This document shows positions 1 through 6,578 of a stretch of 11,084 nt of DNA, one piece after another. The notes beneath the pieces are model-generated. The model worked only from the letters and a program-made list of their open reading frames with translations, searched no databases and was not told the origin of the DNA. The position numbers were made by a program, and so were the translations under genes. The stretch is from Lentzea aerocolonigenes (GTDB lineage Bacteria; Actinomycetota; Actinomycetes; Mycobacteriales; Pseudonocardiaceae). Location: contig NZ_JYJG01000516.1 in NCBI RefSeq assembly GCF_000955955.1, forward strand, positions 1-11,084, read 5' to 3'. Position 1 is the stretch's first letter. Every line of letters starts with the position of its first letter.

Positions 1-119
1 TGCTGACCCGACAAAGCACTACTAGGGGTTGATCGCATGCTGGGGAAGCACGTGAGGTCACCCGTGACCCTGCCAAGCTGGAGCACCGCACGGATTCCGC
101 GAACCTCCGCTCGCGCTTG
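1..119. other. Non-coding left flank with a short palindrome
   Basis: No gene can be supported in this stretch, which lies downstream of the first minus-strand gene. The only structure seen is the 14-base inverted repeat at 56-69, listed separately. No T-rich tract follows it on the minus strand, so it is not a convincing intrinsic terminator. The true end of the neighbouring transcript may lie outside the window. Confidence 0.5.
56..69. repeat. Inverted repeat GGTCAC-CC-GTGACC
   Basis: Six bases at 56-61 (GGTCAC) are the exact inverse complement of 64-69 (GTGACC), with a two-base centre. It sits 51 bases beyond the stop codon of the exported-protein gene ending at 120. It could be a protein-binding operator for a gene to the left, a weak hairpin at the end of the transcript, or chance. 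The core GGTCA/TGACC partly resembles the palindrome between pheS and the HSP90 gene (GCGGTC-TT-GACCGC), but the spacing and outer bases differ. Confidence 0.25.
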
Positions 120-617
120 CTATGCGTGTTTCGCGCGACCCGAGTAGGTGAGCGGGAAGACCAGCTCGGCGCACGCGTTCGGGACGTCCTGCGCGACCTG
201 GACCTTCATCGTGACCTCGACCGCTCCTCCGGCCGGGATCTCCACGACGTCGGTGAGCGGCACGACCGTCAGCACTCCGGCAGGGCACCCCTCGACGCGC
301 TGCTGGGTGGCGTCGAGCGGCTGACCGGGAACCGCGGACAGGCTTTCGACGATGATGTCGACCGGGTTCGGGTTGGACAGCCGCACCTTGCGCTCACCCT
401 CCGCGCCCGGTCGAAGTTCCACCGCCGCGCCGGAGATGTCGTTGATTTCAAACGGCTTGAGCTGCAGCATGTCCGACTCGCCGGAGCTCACGGAGTAGGC
501 CATGGCAGGTTCCTGCGGGTCTGGCCACGTCAGGTGCATGGCCGCGACGACGGCCGCGCCGACCATGAGAATCGTCAACGACACGGCGATCTCAAGGCGC
601 GGACCCAGACTACGCAT
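120..617 (-). CDS. Membrane-anchored or exported NPN/two-cysteine domain protein
   Basis: A 165-residue protein of unknown function. After a basic start (MRSLGPR) there is one hydrophobic segment at about residues 10-28, so it is either anchored with its bulk outside or cleaved and secreted. I see no clear A-x-A cleavage site. The outside part carries the domain shared with three neighbouring genes: P70-G71, ten residues, N82-P83-N84, then C111 and C149, which are 38 apart and could form a disulfide. The C-terminus (FPLTYSG) matches that of the gene at 1701-2090, and the DNA there is almost identical (20 of 21 bases at 139-159 and 1720-1740), which points to duplication. The ATG at 617 is chosen because GGAGAG lies seven bases upstream on the minus strand. 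It is separated by 281 nt from the four-gene cassette and probably has its own leader. The fold is presumably a beta-sandwich, by inference from the strand-like pattern. Confidence 0.8.
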   Translation of the reverse strand: MRSLGPRLEIAVSLTILMVGAAVVAAMHLTWPDPQEPAMAYSVSSGESDMLQLKPFEINDISGAAVELRPGAEGERKVRLSNPNPVDIIVESLSAVPGQPLDATQQRVEGCPAGVLTVVPLTDVVEIPAGGAVEVTMKVQVAQDVPNACAELVFPLTYSGRAKHA

Positions 618-621
618 GGCG

Positions 622-637
622 CAACTCTCCAGAGTTG
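622..637 (-). promoter_or_regulatory. Hairpin embedding the ribosome-binding site
   Basis: On the minus strand CAACTCT-GG-AGAGTTG is a perfect seven-base inverted repeat directly before the start codon at 617. Folded as six pairs with a UGGA loop, it places the Shine-Dalgarno bases GGAGAG in the loop and 3' arm. That could hide the site and lower or condition translation. This is seen in the sequence; a regulatory role is inference. Confidence 0.45.
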
Positions 638-647
638 TTGCTCCAGG

Positions 648-700
648 CGGTGGGTTCGCCTCTAGCTCCCCACCGGACCGGCGACCAACTCGCCCGGTGG
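648..700 (-). promoter_or_regulatory. Three competing complementary segments in a 5' leader
   Basis: Plus-strand segments 648-654 (CGGTGGG) and 694-700 (CCGGTGG) are both perfectly complementary, over seven bases, to the overlapping centre segment 669-676 (CCCACCGG). In a minus-strand transcript the centre can therefore pair either with the upstream arm (17-nt loop) or with the downstream arm (14-nt loop), but not both. This looks like an attenuator or switch arranged just upstream of the ribosome-binding-site hairpin. No known riboswitch class is recognised, and GC-rich DNA makes chance pairing possible. Confidence 0.3.
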
Positions 701-859
701 TTCATCGCTTCGCCCCTCGGCCCCAACGGGCCGCGTCGACAATCTTGGAGAAGCTTCACGTACTGCGCAAGCGTCTGACGGGCGCCGATTTCCCCGTGTA
801 ATGAAGGACTTTTGGCACCTTGACAGCTACGCAGGGCTACCACCTGCTGGTTTGATCCC

Positions 860-877
860 AAATCCCGATCTCCGGGA
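860..877 (-). terminator. Weak terminator-like hairpin after the exported-protein cassette
   Basis: On the minus strand TCCCG-GAGAT-CGGGA (877-863) forms a five-pair stem with a five-base loop, followed by TTT at 862-860. It lies about 21 bases after the stop codon at 899. The stem and T tract are short, so termination would be partial, allowing some readthrough into the gene at 120-617. Confidence 0.3.
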
Positions 878-898
878 CTCAGCCGATCGAGCGAATTA

Positions 899-1243
899 TC
901 AGGAACAAATCTTTCCGGCCGACTCGGCTTGGGTGGACCACGTGCCCACGGCTGCCTTGATGAGGACGTTGACCTTACCCGGTGCCGTGGCGGAGGTATT
1001 CCCGGTCACCACGTCTGGTGTGGCCGGGTAGTTGTTGCCGTTGGCGAAGTAGACGGAGTACGTGGCCGGGCCTCCGACCGCGGTCCACCGCACTGTCGTG
1101 CCGGTGCACGTGATCGGCGTCAGCGCGACGAGCTGTCCGGCCACGGCCTTGCCCGTGCCCGGCGCGGAGGTCTGCCAGGCCGCCTGCGCCGCCGGTGCCG
1201 CGACGAGGCACAGCACCGCGGCACCCGCGATCACGGCCCGCAT
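899..1243 (-). CDS. Small secreted protein with AW mature N-terminus
   Basis: A 114-residue exported protein of unknown function, last gene of the four-gene cassette. Residues 1-21 are a typical signal peptide (MRAVIAG start, hydrophobic core, A-Q-A before A22-W23). The mature part begins AAWQTSAPGTG, like two upstream neighbours, but lacks the PG/NPN motif. Its middle (VRWTAVGGPATYSVYFANG) looks like a fibronectin type III-type beta strand pattern, which is an impression from sequence only. Cysteines C46 and C113 of the mature chain could pair. The ATG at 1243 shares one base with the TGA of the gene before it (TGATG), and no Shine-Dalgarno is evident, so translation is probably by re-initiation. 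A GTG one codon upstream is an alternative start. A much longer open frame in the same phase runs antisense to nothing recognisable and shadows the upstream gene. Confidence 0.75.
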   Translation of the reverse strand: MRAVIAGAAVLCLVAAPAAQAAWQTSAPGTGKAVAGQLVALTPITCTGTTVRWTAVGGPATYSVYFANGNNYPATPDVVTGNTSATAPGKVNVLIKAAVGTWSTQAESAGKICS

Positions 1244-1704
1244 CACGCGCTCGCGATCGTGACGAGCACGGGAACGTCGATCGAGGCGCCCTGACAGGAG
1301 TTCGCCGCGTTCGCGCCCATCGCCACCGCGCCGGTGAGCGTGATCGCGACCGGGGCGCTGTTGGCGGCCAGTGCCGTGCCCGGGAACCGCTGGGTGAACG
1401 TCACGCTGCAGGTCGCGGCACCGTTCGGGGCGACGGACGTGACGGTCACCGGGTAGGGGTTGGGGTTCGACACCGTGACGACCGCGTCGCCGGTGCCGCC
1501 GGGGTAGAGGAGACCGGTGGTGACGGCGCCGCCCGCCACCACCGGAGCCTGTGCGGTGCCCGCCTTGGTGGTGGCACTGCCGGTGCCGGAACTCGTCCAC
1601 GCCGCATAGGCGACCCCCGAGCCCAGCGCGGCCGTCATGACCGCGAAGACGATGACGCCTCGGCGCACGTACCGCCGGCGGGCGAGTTCCCTGAAGCTGA
1701 TCAT
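1243..1704 (-). CDS. Exported NPN/two-cysteine domain protein, SipW-type-like signal
   Basis: A 153-residue exported protein of unknown function. It has a long basic N-terminus (RELARRRYVRRG), a hydrophobic stretch at about 17-31 and a cleavage-like AYA before A35-W36, then TSSGTGSATTKAG. This A-x-A/AW plus Ser/Thr/Gly-rich mature start resembles the SipW-dependent signals of TasA/CalY-type proteins. The shared domain follows: P68-G69, ten residues, N80-P81-N82, then C99 and C137, 38 residues apart. The closest relative in the window is the gene at 2094-2537. The start ATG at 1704 overlaps the previous stop by four bases (ATGA), so the two are probably translated in a coupled way. There is no enzyme motif. 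A structural or surface role (fibre subunit, adhesin or cell-wall coat) is inference only. Confidence 0.8.
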   Translation of the reverse strand: MISFRELARRRYVRRGVIVFAVMTAALGSGVAYAAWTSSGTGSATTKAGTAQAPVVAGGAVTTGLLYPGGTGDAVVTVSNPNPYPVTVTSVAPNGAATCSVTFTQRFPGTALAANSAPVAITLTGAVAMGANAANSCQGASIDVPVLVTIASA

Positions 1705-2090
1705 GGCTTGATCGCCGTTCCCGAGTAGGTGAGGGGGAAGGTGAGGTTTCTGCAGGCGTTGGGTGCCGAGGCGGCCATCCGGACGGTCAGCGACACGTCG
1801 GCGGAAGCGTTCTTGGCGATGACGAACGGGATGGAGAGCGGGTCGACCGTCACGGCGTTCGCGGGGCAGGAGGTGGAGGGCCGCCCGACCGAGGTGGTCA
1901 GGCCGGTGACCTTGATGTCCTGGTTGTTGGGGTTGGTGACCCGGACTTTCCGGGTCACCGTCCCACCGGGGACCAACCCCGTCGCGGTGCCGGCGTCCGC
2001 GATCGTGAACGCCTTGGCCGGGTTGTCGGCCGCGCTGGACATCGGCGAGAGGACCAGCAGCGTGGCGATGACGATCAGGGCGCGGCGCAT
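1701..2090 (-). CDS. Secreted NPN/two-cysteine domain protein
   Basis: A 129-residue secreted protein of unknown function. It has a signal peptide at residues 1-20 (MRRALIVIATLLVL, then SSA before A21-D22), so unlike its neighbours it lacks the AW mature start. The shared domain is P41-G42, ten residues, N53-P54-N55, then C75 and C113, again exactly 38 apart. The C-terminus FPLTYSG is shared with the gene at 120-617, marking these two as the closest pair in protein and DNA. The start ATG at 2090 lies three bases after the TGA of the preceding gene. No good Shine-Dalgarno is visible (GAGC at best), which fits translational coupling. Being shorter and without a Ser/Thr-rich N-terminal stretch, it may be a cap, adaptor or chaperone for the longer paralogues; that is speculation. 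Confidence 0.8.
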   Translation of the reverse strand: MRRALIVIATLLVLSPMSSAADNPAKAFTIADAGTATGLVPGGTVTRKVRVTNPNNQDIKVTGLTTSVGRPSTSCPANAVTVDPLSIPFVIAKNASADVSLTVRMAASAPNACRNLTFPLTYSGTAIKP

Positions 2091-2093
2091 CGA

Positions 2094-2537
2094 TCAGCTC
2101 GCGGCGGAGACGAGCTGAGCGCTCAGCGGCACGGTGAACGTGATGCTCTTGCAGGCGTCCGCGGCGTCGGCGTTCATCTTGGCCTTGAGGGTGTACTGCT
2201 GGCTGCCGTGCGCCGCGATCACCGGGGCGAAGTCGGTGCCGGTGGACGTCGTGGTGACGGTCCCGGCCGCGCAGCCGCCGTTCACGTTGGACGAGCTGTC
2301 GGCGATGGAGTTGACCTTCACCGCGTAGTCGTTCGGGTTGTCGATGCTGACGACGACGTCGACCGTGACGCCGGGGTACAGGCCGGAGCCGCTGACCGGG
2401 GTGATGGCCGAGTTGGCGCTCGTGGTGGAGCTGACGGTGCCGGTACCGGAGCCGGTGCTCGACCACGCCGCGTAGGCGACCCCGCCGCCGATGGCGAGGA
2501 CTGCGACCCCTGCGATGACTGCGGTGCGCTTGCGCAT
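2094..2537 (-). CDS. First cassette gene: exported NPN/two-cysteine protein with AYA-AW signal
   Basis: A 147-residue exported protein of unknown function that leads the cassette. The signal peptide is residues 1-23 (MRKR start, VIAGVAVLAIGGG core, AYA before A24-W25). The mature start is AAWSSTGSGTGTV, followed by a Ser/Thr-rich stretch of about 20 residues. The domain is P55-G56, ten residues, N67-P68-N69, then C89 and C129, 40 apart. The start ATG at 2537 is preferred over an in-frame ATG at 2594 because AGGGAG lies six bases upstream and the signal peptide then begins correctly. It is the only gene of the four with a good ribosome-binding site, so it probably sets translation of the whole unit. 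The L-Y-P-G run followed by hydrophobic strands and N-P-N resembles the 'PG...N.G' pattern of TasA-like secreted proteins, a weak likeness. Confidence 0.8.
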   Translation of the reverse strand: MRKRTAVIAGVAVLAIGGGVAYAAWSSTGSGTGTVSSTTSANSAITPVSGSGLYPGVTVDVVVSIDNPNDYAVKVNSIADSSSNVNGGCAAGTVTTTSTGTDFAPVIAAHGSQQYTLKAKMNADAADACKSITFTVPLSAQLVSAAS

Positions 2538-2543
2538 TTCGTT

Positions 2544-2549
2544 CTCCCT
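2544..2549 (-). promoter_or_regulatory. Ribosome-binding site of the cassette's first gene
   Basis: AGGGAG on the minus strand ends six bases before the ATG at 2537. It decides between this start and the longer in-frame start at 2594, which has no such site. The other three cassette genes lack a comparable motif. Confidence 0.75.
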
Positions 2550-2623
2550 GGGTGGTGCTCGGTGGGTACGGCACCAAGTTTGAAGAACGTTCAATCACTA
2601 CACAGCGTGCACAAGACACCAGA

Positions 2624-2651
2624 AGAATGACCCTCGCGGCACTGTTGTCAA
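2624..2651 (-). promoter_or_regulatory. Promoter candidate for the exported-protein cassette
   Basis: On the minus strand a perfect TTGACA (2651-2646) is followed, after 16 bases, by CATTCT (2629-2624), which keeps A at position 2 and T at position 6 of a -10 box. It would start RNA near 2617 and leave a leader of about 80 nt before the ATG at 2537. The -10 is weak, so an alternative such as TAGTGA a little downstream cannot be excluded. Confidence 0.4.
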
Positions 2652-2680
2652 CCGGCATGGATCGGTTACTCGCGTACGCG
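2650..2680. repeat. Inverted repeats next to the cassette promoter
   Basis: AACCG (2650-2654) and CGGTT (2663-2667) form an inverted repeat with an eight-base centre that overlaps the -35 box. Four bases beyond it lies the ten-base palindrome CGCGTACGCG (2671-2680). Both are placed where a regulator of the cassette could bind. No known operator consensus is recognised. Confidence 0.25.
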
Positions 2681-2708
2681 GACTAGAGGTCAGCGCGTTC
2701 CTTACGCG

Positions 2709-2740
2709 AAAAAACCCAAGATTCTCGAAGAATCTCGGGT
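2709..2740 (-). terminator. Strong Rho-independent terminator
   Basis: On the minus strand the arms 2740-2729 and 2725-2714 form a 12-pair stem including one G-U pair, with a three-base TCG loop, followed by a run of six T (2714-2709, the first one paired). The inner stem AGATTCT/AGAATCT is unusually A/T-rich for this genome. It lies downstream of the pheT terminator and just upstream of the cassette promoter, insulating the two units. On the plus strand no T run follows, so it is directional. Confidence 0.8.
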
Positions 2741-2846
2741 CTCACCCAGTGTAACAGATCGGAGGCGCGTGGAGATAAGACAGCTATTTTGTCGCTGGGT
2801 CTGTATCAGGGTTGCGCGCTCACGCGCGGAATCGCGGGGAGCAACG

Positions 2847-2886
2847 AAAACGGCGGCCCCGACGAATTACCCGTCGTGACCGCCGT
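2847..2886 (-). terminator. pheST operon terminator
   Basis: Ten bases after the pheT stop, the minus strand reads ACGGCGG (2886-2880) and later CCGCCGT (2856-2850), a seven-pair outer stem. Inside it a second five-pair stem CGACG/CGTCG (2876-2872 with 2864-2860) closes a seven-base loop. TTTT (2850-2847) follows. This is a canonical intrinsic terminator for the pheST message. Confidence 0.8.
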
Positions 2887-2896
2887 CGTCGAGAAC

Positions 2897-5374
2897 TCAG
2901 GCGCGCAGAGCAGCGCCCAGACGTTCGCCTGCGGCGGCGACGGCCGCGTCACGGGCCGACGTCGCCTCCTCGACCGTCAGGGTGCGGTCCGGCGCGCGGA
3001 ACCGCAGGGAGTACGCGAGCGACTTCTTGCCCTCGCCCACCTGCTCGCCCGTGTAGACGTCGAACAGGCGGATGTCCTCCAGCAGGTCGCCCGCGGACGA
3101 GCCGAGCACCTCGGACACCGACTGCACCGGAACCGAGGCGTCCACGACCAGTGCCACGTCCAGCAGCACCGGCGGGTACGCCGACACCATCGGGGCCGGG
3201 CGGTGGTCGTCCAGCGGCAGCGCGTCCAGGTCGAGCTCGAACGCCACGGTCCGCTTGGGCAGGCCGAGCGCCTCGACCACCTTCGGGTGCAGCTCGCCGG
3301 CGTGACCGACGGGCCAGTCGCCGACACGCAGCTCAGCGCACCGACCGGGGTGCCACGGCAGCAGATCCGACGCCACGACGCGCAGGGAAACCCCGTACGC
3401 CTGGCCGACTCGGCGCGCCGCCTCGACGGCGTCCGACCATTCGGCGATGCGGCCCTTGCCCCACCAACCGGCCAGCTCGCGGTGGCCCGTGAGCACACCC
3501 GCGACGTGCAGCGGCTGCTGCGGCAGTGCGGCCAGCAGCGAGGCCACCTCGGCCTCGGTCGGGCGGCGGTCGACGCCCAGCGACGGCACCGGGACCTGTT
3601 GCGCGCGCGGCAAGGTCACCTGGGCGACGTTGTACAGCGCGACGTCCTTGGCACCACGGGCCAGGTTGCGCTGCAACGTCTCCAGCAGCCCCGGGAGCAG
3701 CGTCGTCGCGAGGACGTTCTTGTCCGCCTCCAACGGGTTCAGCACGCCGACGGTGTTGCGGCGGATGTCGTCCGCGGCAAGACCGAAGCTGTCGAACACC
3801 GACGGGTCGATGAACGGGAACGGCTTGACCTCGACGAAACCGTCCTCGGCCAGCGTGCGCCACACCGTGCGGCGACGGCGCTGCTGCTCGGTCAGGCCAC
3901 GACCGGCGGGAGCGGGCGGCAGCGTCGAGGGAATCGTGTCGTAGCCCTCGAGACGCAGCACCTCCTCCACCAGGTCGGCGGGCTGCACGAGGTCCGCACG
4001 CCACGTCGGCGGCACGGCCGTGACGATCGTCTGGCCGTCGTCCGACGTGGTCACCGAGACCTGGCAGCCGATCTGGCCGAGACGGCGAGCCGTGACTCCA
4101 CGGGCATAACGAACGCCCGCGACGCGGTCCGGCAGGTCGATCGGCATCGACACGGCCTCGGGCAGCGTCGGCACACCGACGTCGGTGCGGCCCGGCTTGA
4201 TCTGGCCTTCGGCGTAGTGGTTGAGCAGCTTCGCAGCCCGCTCCAGAGCCACCGGCGCGAGAGCCGGATCGACAGTCCGCTCGAAGCGCTTCGCGGCCTC
4301 GGACGGGAGCTTGTGCCGGCGGACCGTGCGCGCGATCGACGCCGGGTCCCAGTTCGCGGCCTCCAGCAGGATGTCCGAGGACGAGTCCTGGACCTCCGTC
4401 GAAGCACCACCCATGACACCGGCCAGCGAGATCACACCGGAGTCGTCGGCGATCACGATGTCGTCGGGGTCGAGAGCGCGCACCGAGTCGTCCAGCGTCG
4501 TCAGCTTCTCGCCGGCGACCGCGCGCCGGACCTTCAACGCACCCTGGATGGAGGCGGCGTCGAACGCGTGCAGCGGCTGGCCCAGTTCGAGCATCACGTA
4601 GTTCGTGATGTCGACCGGCAGCGAGATGGAACGCATGCCCGCGAGCATCAGGCGGCGGCGCATCCACCACGGCGTCGGCGCGGTCGGGTCGACACCCGTG
4701 ACGCGGCGAGCCACGAACCGCGAGCAGCCGGTGCGGTCCTCGATGTGGACCGGCCACACCTCGCCCTCGGCCTCGGGGATCTCGACCACACCGGGGTCGC
4801 CGAACGGCACGTCCAGCGCGCAGGCGATCTCGCGGGCCAGGCCGCGGACCGAGAACGCGTAGCCGCGGTCCGGGGTCGGCGCGAGCTCGATGACCGTGTC
4901 GGTGAGACCGAGCAGTTCCAGCGCGTCGTCGCCGGGCTGCGAGGTACCGGTGGGCAGCACGAGGATGCCGGAGTGGTCGTCGCCGATGCCGAGTTCGTCG
5001 GAGGCGCAGATCATGCCCTGCGACACACGGCCGTACGTCTTGCGCTCGGCGATCTCGAAGCCACCTGGCAGCACGGCGCCGGGCAGCGCGACGACGACCG
5101 AGTCGCCCTCGACGAAGTTCGTGGCGCCGCAGATGATGTTGTTGACCTGCTCAGGGCCGACCTCGACCTGGCAGTAGCGGATCGGCTTCTTGAACTCGGT
5201 GAGCTCCTCGATGGCGACGACGCGACCGGCGACGATCGGGCCGGTCACGGGACCGAGCGGGCTCACCTCCTCGACCTCGATGCCGATGCGGGTGAACGCG
5301 TCGGCGAGCTCGTCGGGTGTGGGGACTTCGTCGAAACCGAGGTGTTCGACCAGCCAGCTGACCGGAATGCGCAC
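2897..5374 (-). CDS. pheT: Phenylalanyl-tRNA synthetase beta subunit
   Basis: An 825-residue subunit of the cytoplasmic alpha2-beta2 enzyme that joins phenylalanine to its tRNA. The beta chain binds tRNA and, in its B3/B4 domain, hydrolyses mischarged Tyr-tRNA. Visible in order: the N-terminal B1 part (RIPVSWLVEHL), the tRNA-binding OB-fold at about 40-150 (QVNNIICGATNF, GRVSQGMICASDELG), the B3/B4 editing domain at about 210-395 (DITNYVMLELGQPLHAFD, AGVMGG, SEAAKRFERTVDP), B5 at about 415-485, the inactive synthetase-like core, and the FDX-ACB anticodon-binding end at about 730-825. Length is normal for the bacterial family. The GTG start at 5374 is supported by the conserved N-terminus and by GGAGG nine bases upstream, lying in the last codons of pheS. 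It is the second gene of the operon, four bases after the pheS stop, and ends at an intrinsic terminator. Confidence 0.97.
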   Translation of the reverse strand: MRIPVSWLVEHLGFDEVPTPDELADAFTRIGIEVEEVSPLGPVTGPIVAGRVVAIEELTEFKKPIRYCQVEVGPEQVNNIICGATNFVEGDSVVVALPGAVLPGGFEIAERKTYGRVSQGMICASDELGIGDDHSGILVLPTGTSQPGDDALELLGLTDTVIELAPTPDRGYAFSVRGLAREIACALDVPFGDPGVVEIPEAEGEVWPVHIEDRTGCSRFVARRVTGVDPTAPTPWWMRRRLMLAGMRSISLPVDITNYVMLELGQPLHAFDAASIQGALKVRRAVAGEKLTTLDDSVRALDPDDIVIADDSGVISLAGVMGGASTEVQDSSSDILLEAANWDPASIARTVRRHKLPSEAAKRFERTVDPALAPVALERAAKLLNHYAEGQIKPGRTDVGVPTLPEAVSMPIDLPDRVAGVRYARGVTARRLGQIGCQVSVTTSDDGQTIVTAVPPTWRADLVQPADLVEEVLRLEGYDTIPSTLPPAPAGRGLTEQQRRRRTVWRTLAEDGFVEVKPFPFIDPSVFDSFGLAADDIRRNTVGVLNPLEADKNVLATTLLPGLLETLQRNLARGAKDVALYNVAQVTLPRAQQVPVPSLGVDRRPTEAEVASLLAALPQQPLHVAGVLTGHRELAGWWGKGRIAEWSDAVEAARRVGQAYGVSLRVVASDLLPWHPGRCAELRVGDWPVGHAGELHPKVVEALGLPKRTVAFELDLDALPLDDHRPAPMVSAYPPVLLDVALVVDASVPVQSVSEVLGSSAGDLLEDIRLFDVYTGEQVGEGKKSLAYSLRFRAPDRTLTVEEATSARDAAVAAAGERLGAALRA

Positions 5375-5378
5375 CGGA

Positions 5379-6512
<1,134 letters not shown>

Positions 6513-6518
6513 GTGGGT

Positions 6519-6532
6519 GCGGTCTTGACCGC
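6519..6532. repeat. Palindrome GCGGTC-TT-GACCGC between divergent promoters
   Basis: A perfect six-base inverted repeat with a two-base centre. It overlaps the TTGACC box proposed for the HSP90 gene on the plus strand (6525-6530) and lies just upstream of the -10 box proposed for pheS on the minus strand. It could be an operator acting on either or both promoters. It does not match the HrcA-CIRCE or HspR-HAIR heat-shock sites as I know them. Confidence 0.35.
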
Positions 6533-6553
6533 TCCCGGACGTTCCGTTAAAGG
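6525..6553 (+). promoter_or_regulatory. Promoter candidate P1 for the HSP90-TPR operon
   Basis: TTGACC (6525-6530), a 17-base spacer and TAAAGG (6548-6553) form a possible housekeeping promoter starting near 6560, about 35 nt before the ATG at 6595. The -10 box lacks the final T, so it is uncertain. Confidence 0.3.
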
Positions 6554-6578
6554 GCGGCACTGGCCCCTCGTGCGTCCC

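Larger units (their letters stand above)
618..898 (-). other. Intergenic leader region of the gene at 120-617
   Basis: This 281-nt gap separates the last gene of the exported-protein cassette from the solitary paralogue. It contains a weak terminator-like hairpin near the cassette end (863-877), three mutually complementary segments at 648-700, and a hairpin containing the ribosome-binding site at 622-637. I see no strong -35/-10 pair, so the downstream gene could be read by readthrough from the cassette or from a promoter I do not recognise. An open frame at 610-861 (minus) runs through it but lacks a ribosome-binding site and convincing homology. Confidence 0.5.
2538..2896. other. 359-nt non-coding region between pheT and the exported-protein cassette
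   Basis: No gene is supported here on either strand. From right to left it holds the pheT terminator (2847-2886), about 105 nt without a recognisable feature apart from small hairpins, a second terminator (2709-2740), two inverted repeats (2671-2680 and 2650-2667), a promoter candidate for the cassette (2624-2651) and an untranslated leader of roughly 80 nt. The leader contains GAACGTTC (2585-2592), an eight-base palindrome inside a TTGAA/TTCAA repeat (2580-2594). Confidence 0.6.

Noticed and set aside
801..1031. Plus-strand open frame of 76 codons
   Set aside because: No ribosome-binding site, half of it antisense to the gene at 899-1243, and no recognisable domain.
2580..2594. SOS (LexA) box in the cassette leader
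   Set aside because: GAACGTTC has no four-base spacer between GAAC and GTTC, unlike the known GAAC-N4-GTTC form; it lies downstream of the likely transcription start.
1243..2658. A single 471-residue protein covering three of the exported-protein genes
   Set aside because: Only its last 153 residues look like protein (signal peptide plus NPN domain). The upstream part is out-of-frame Arg/Gly/His-rich translation of the two preceding genes.
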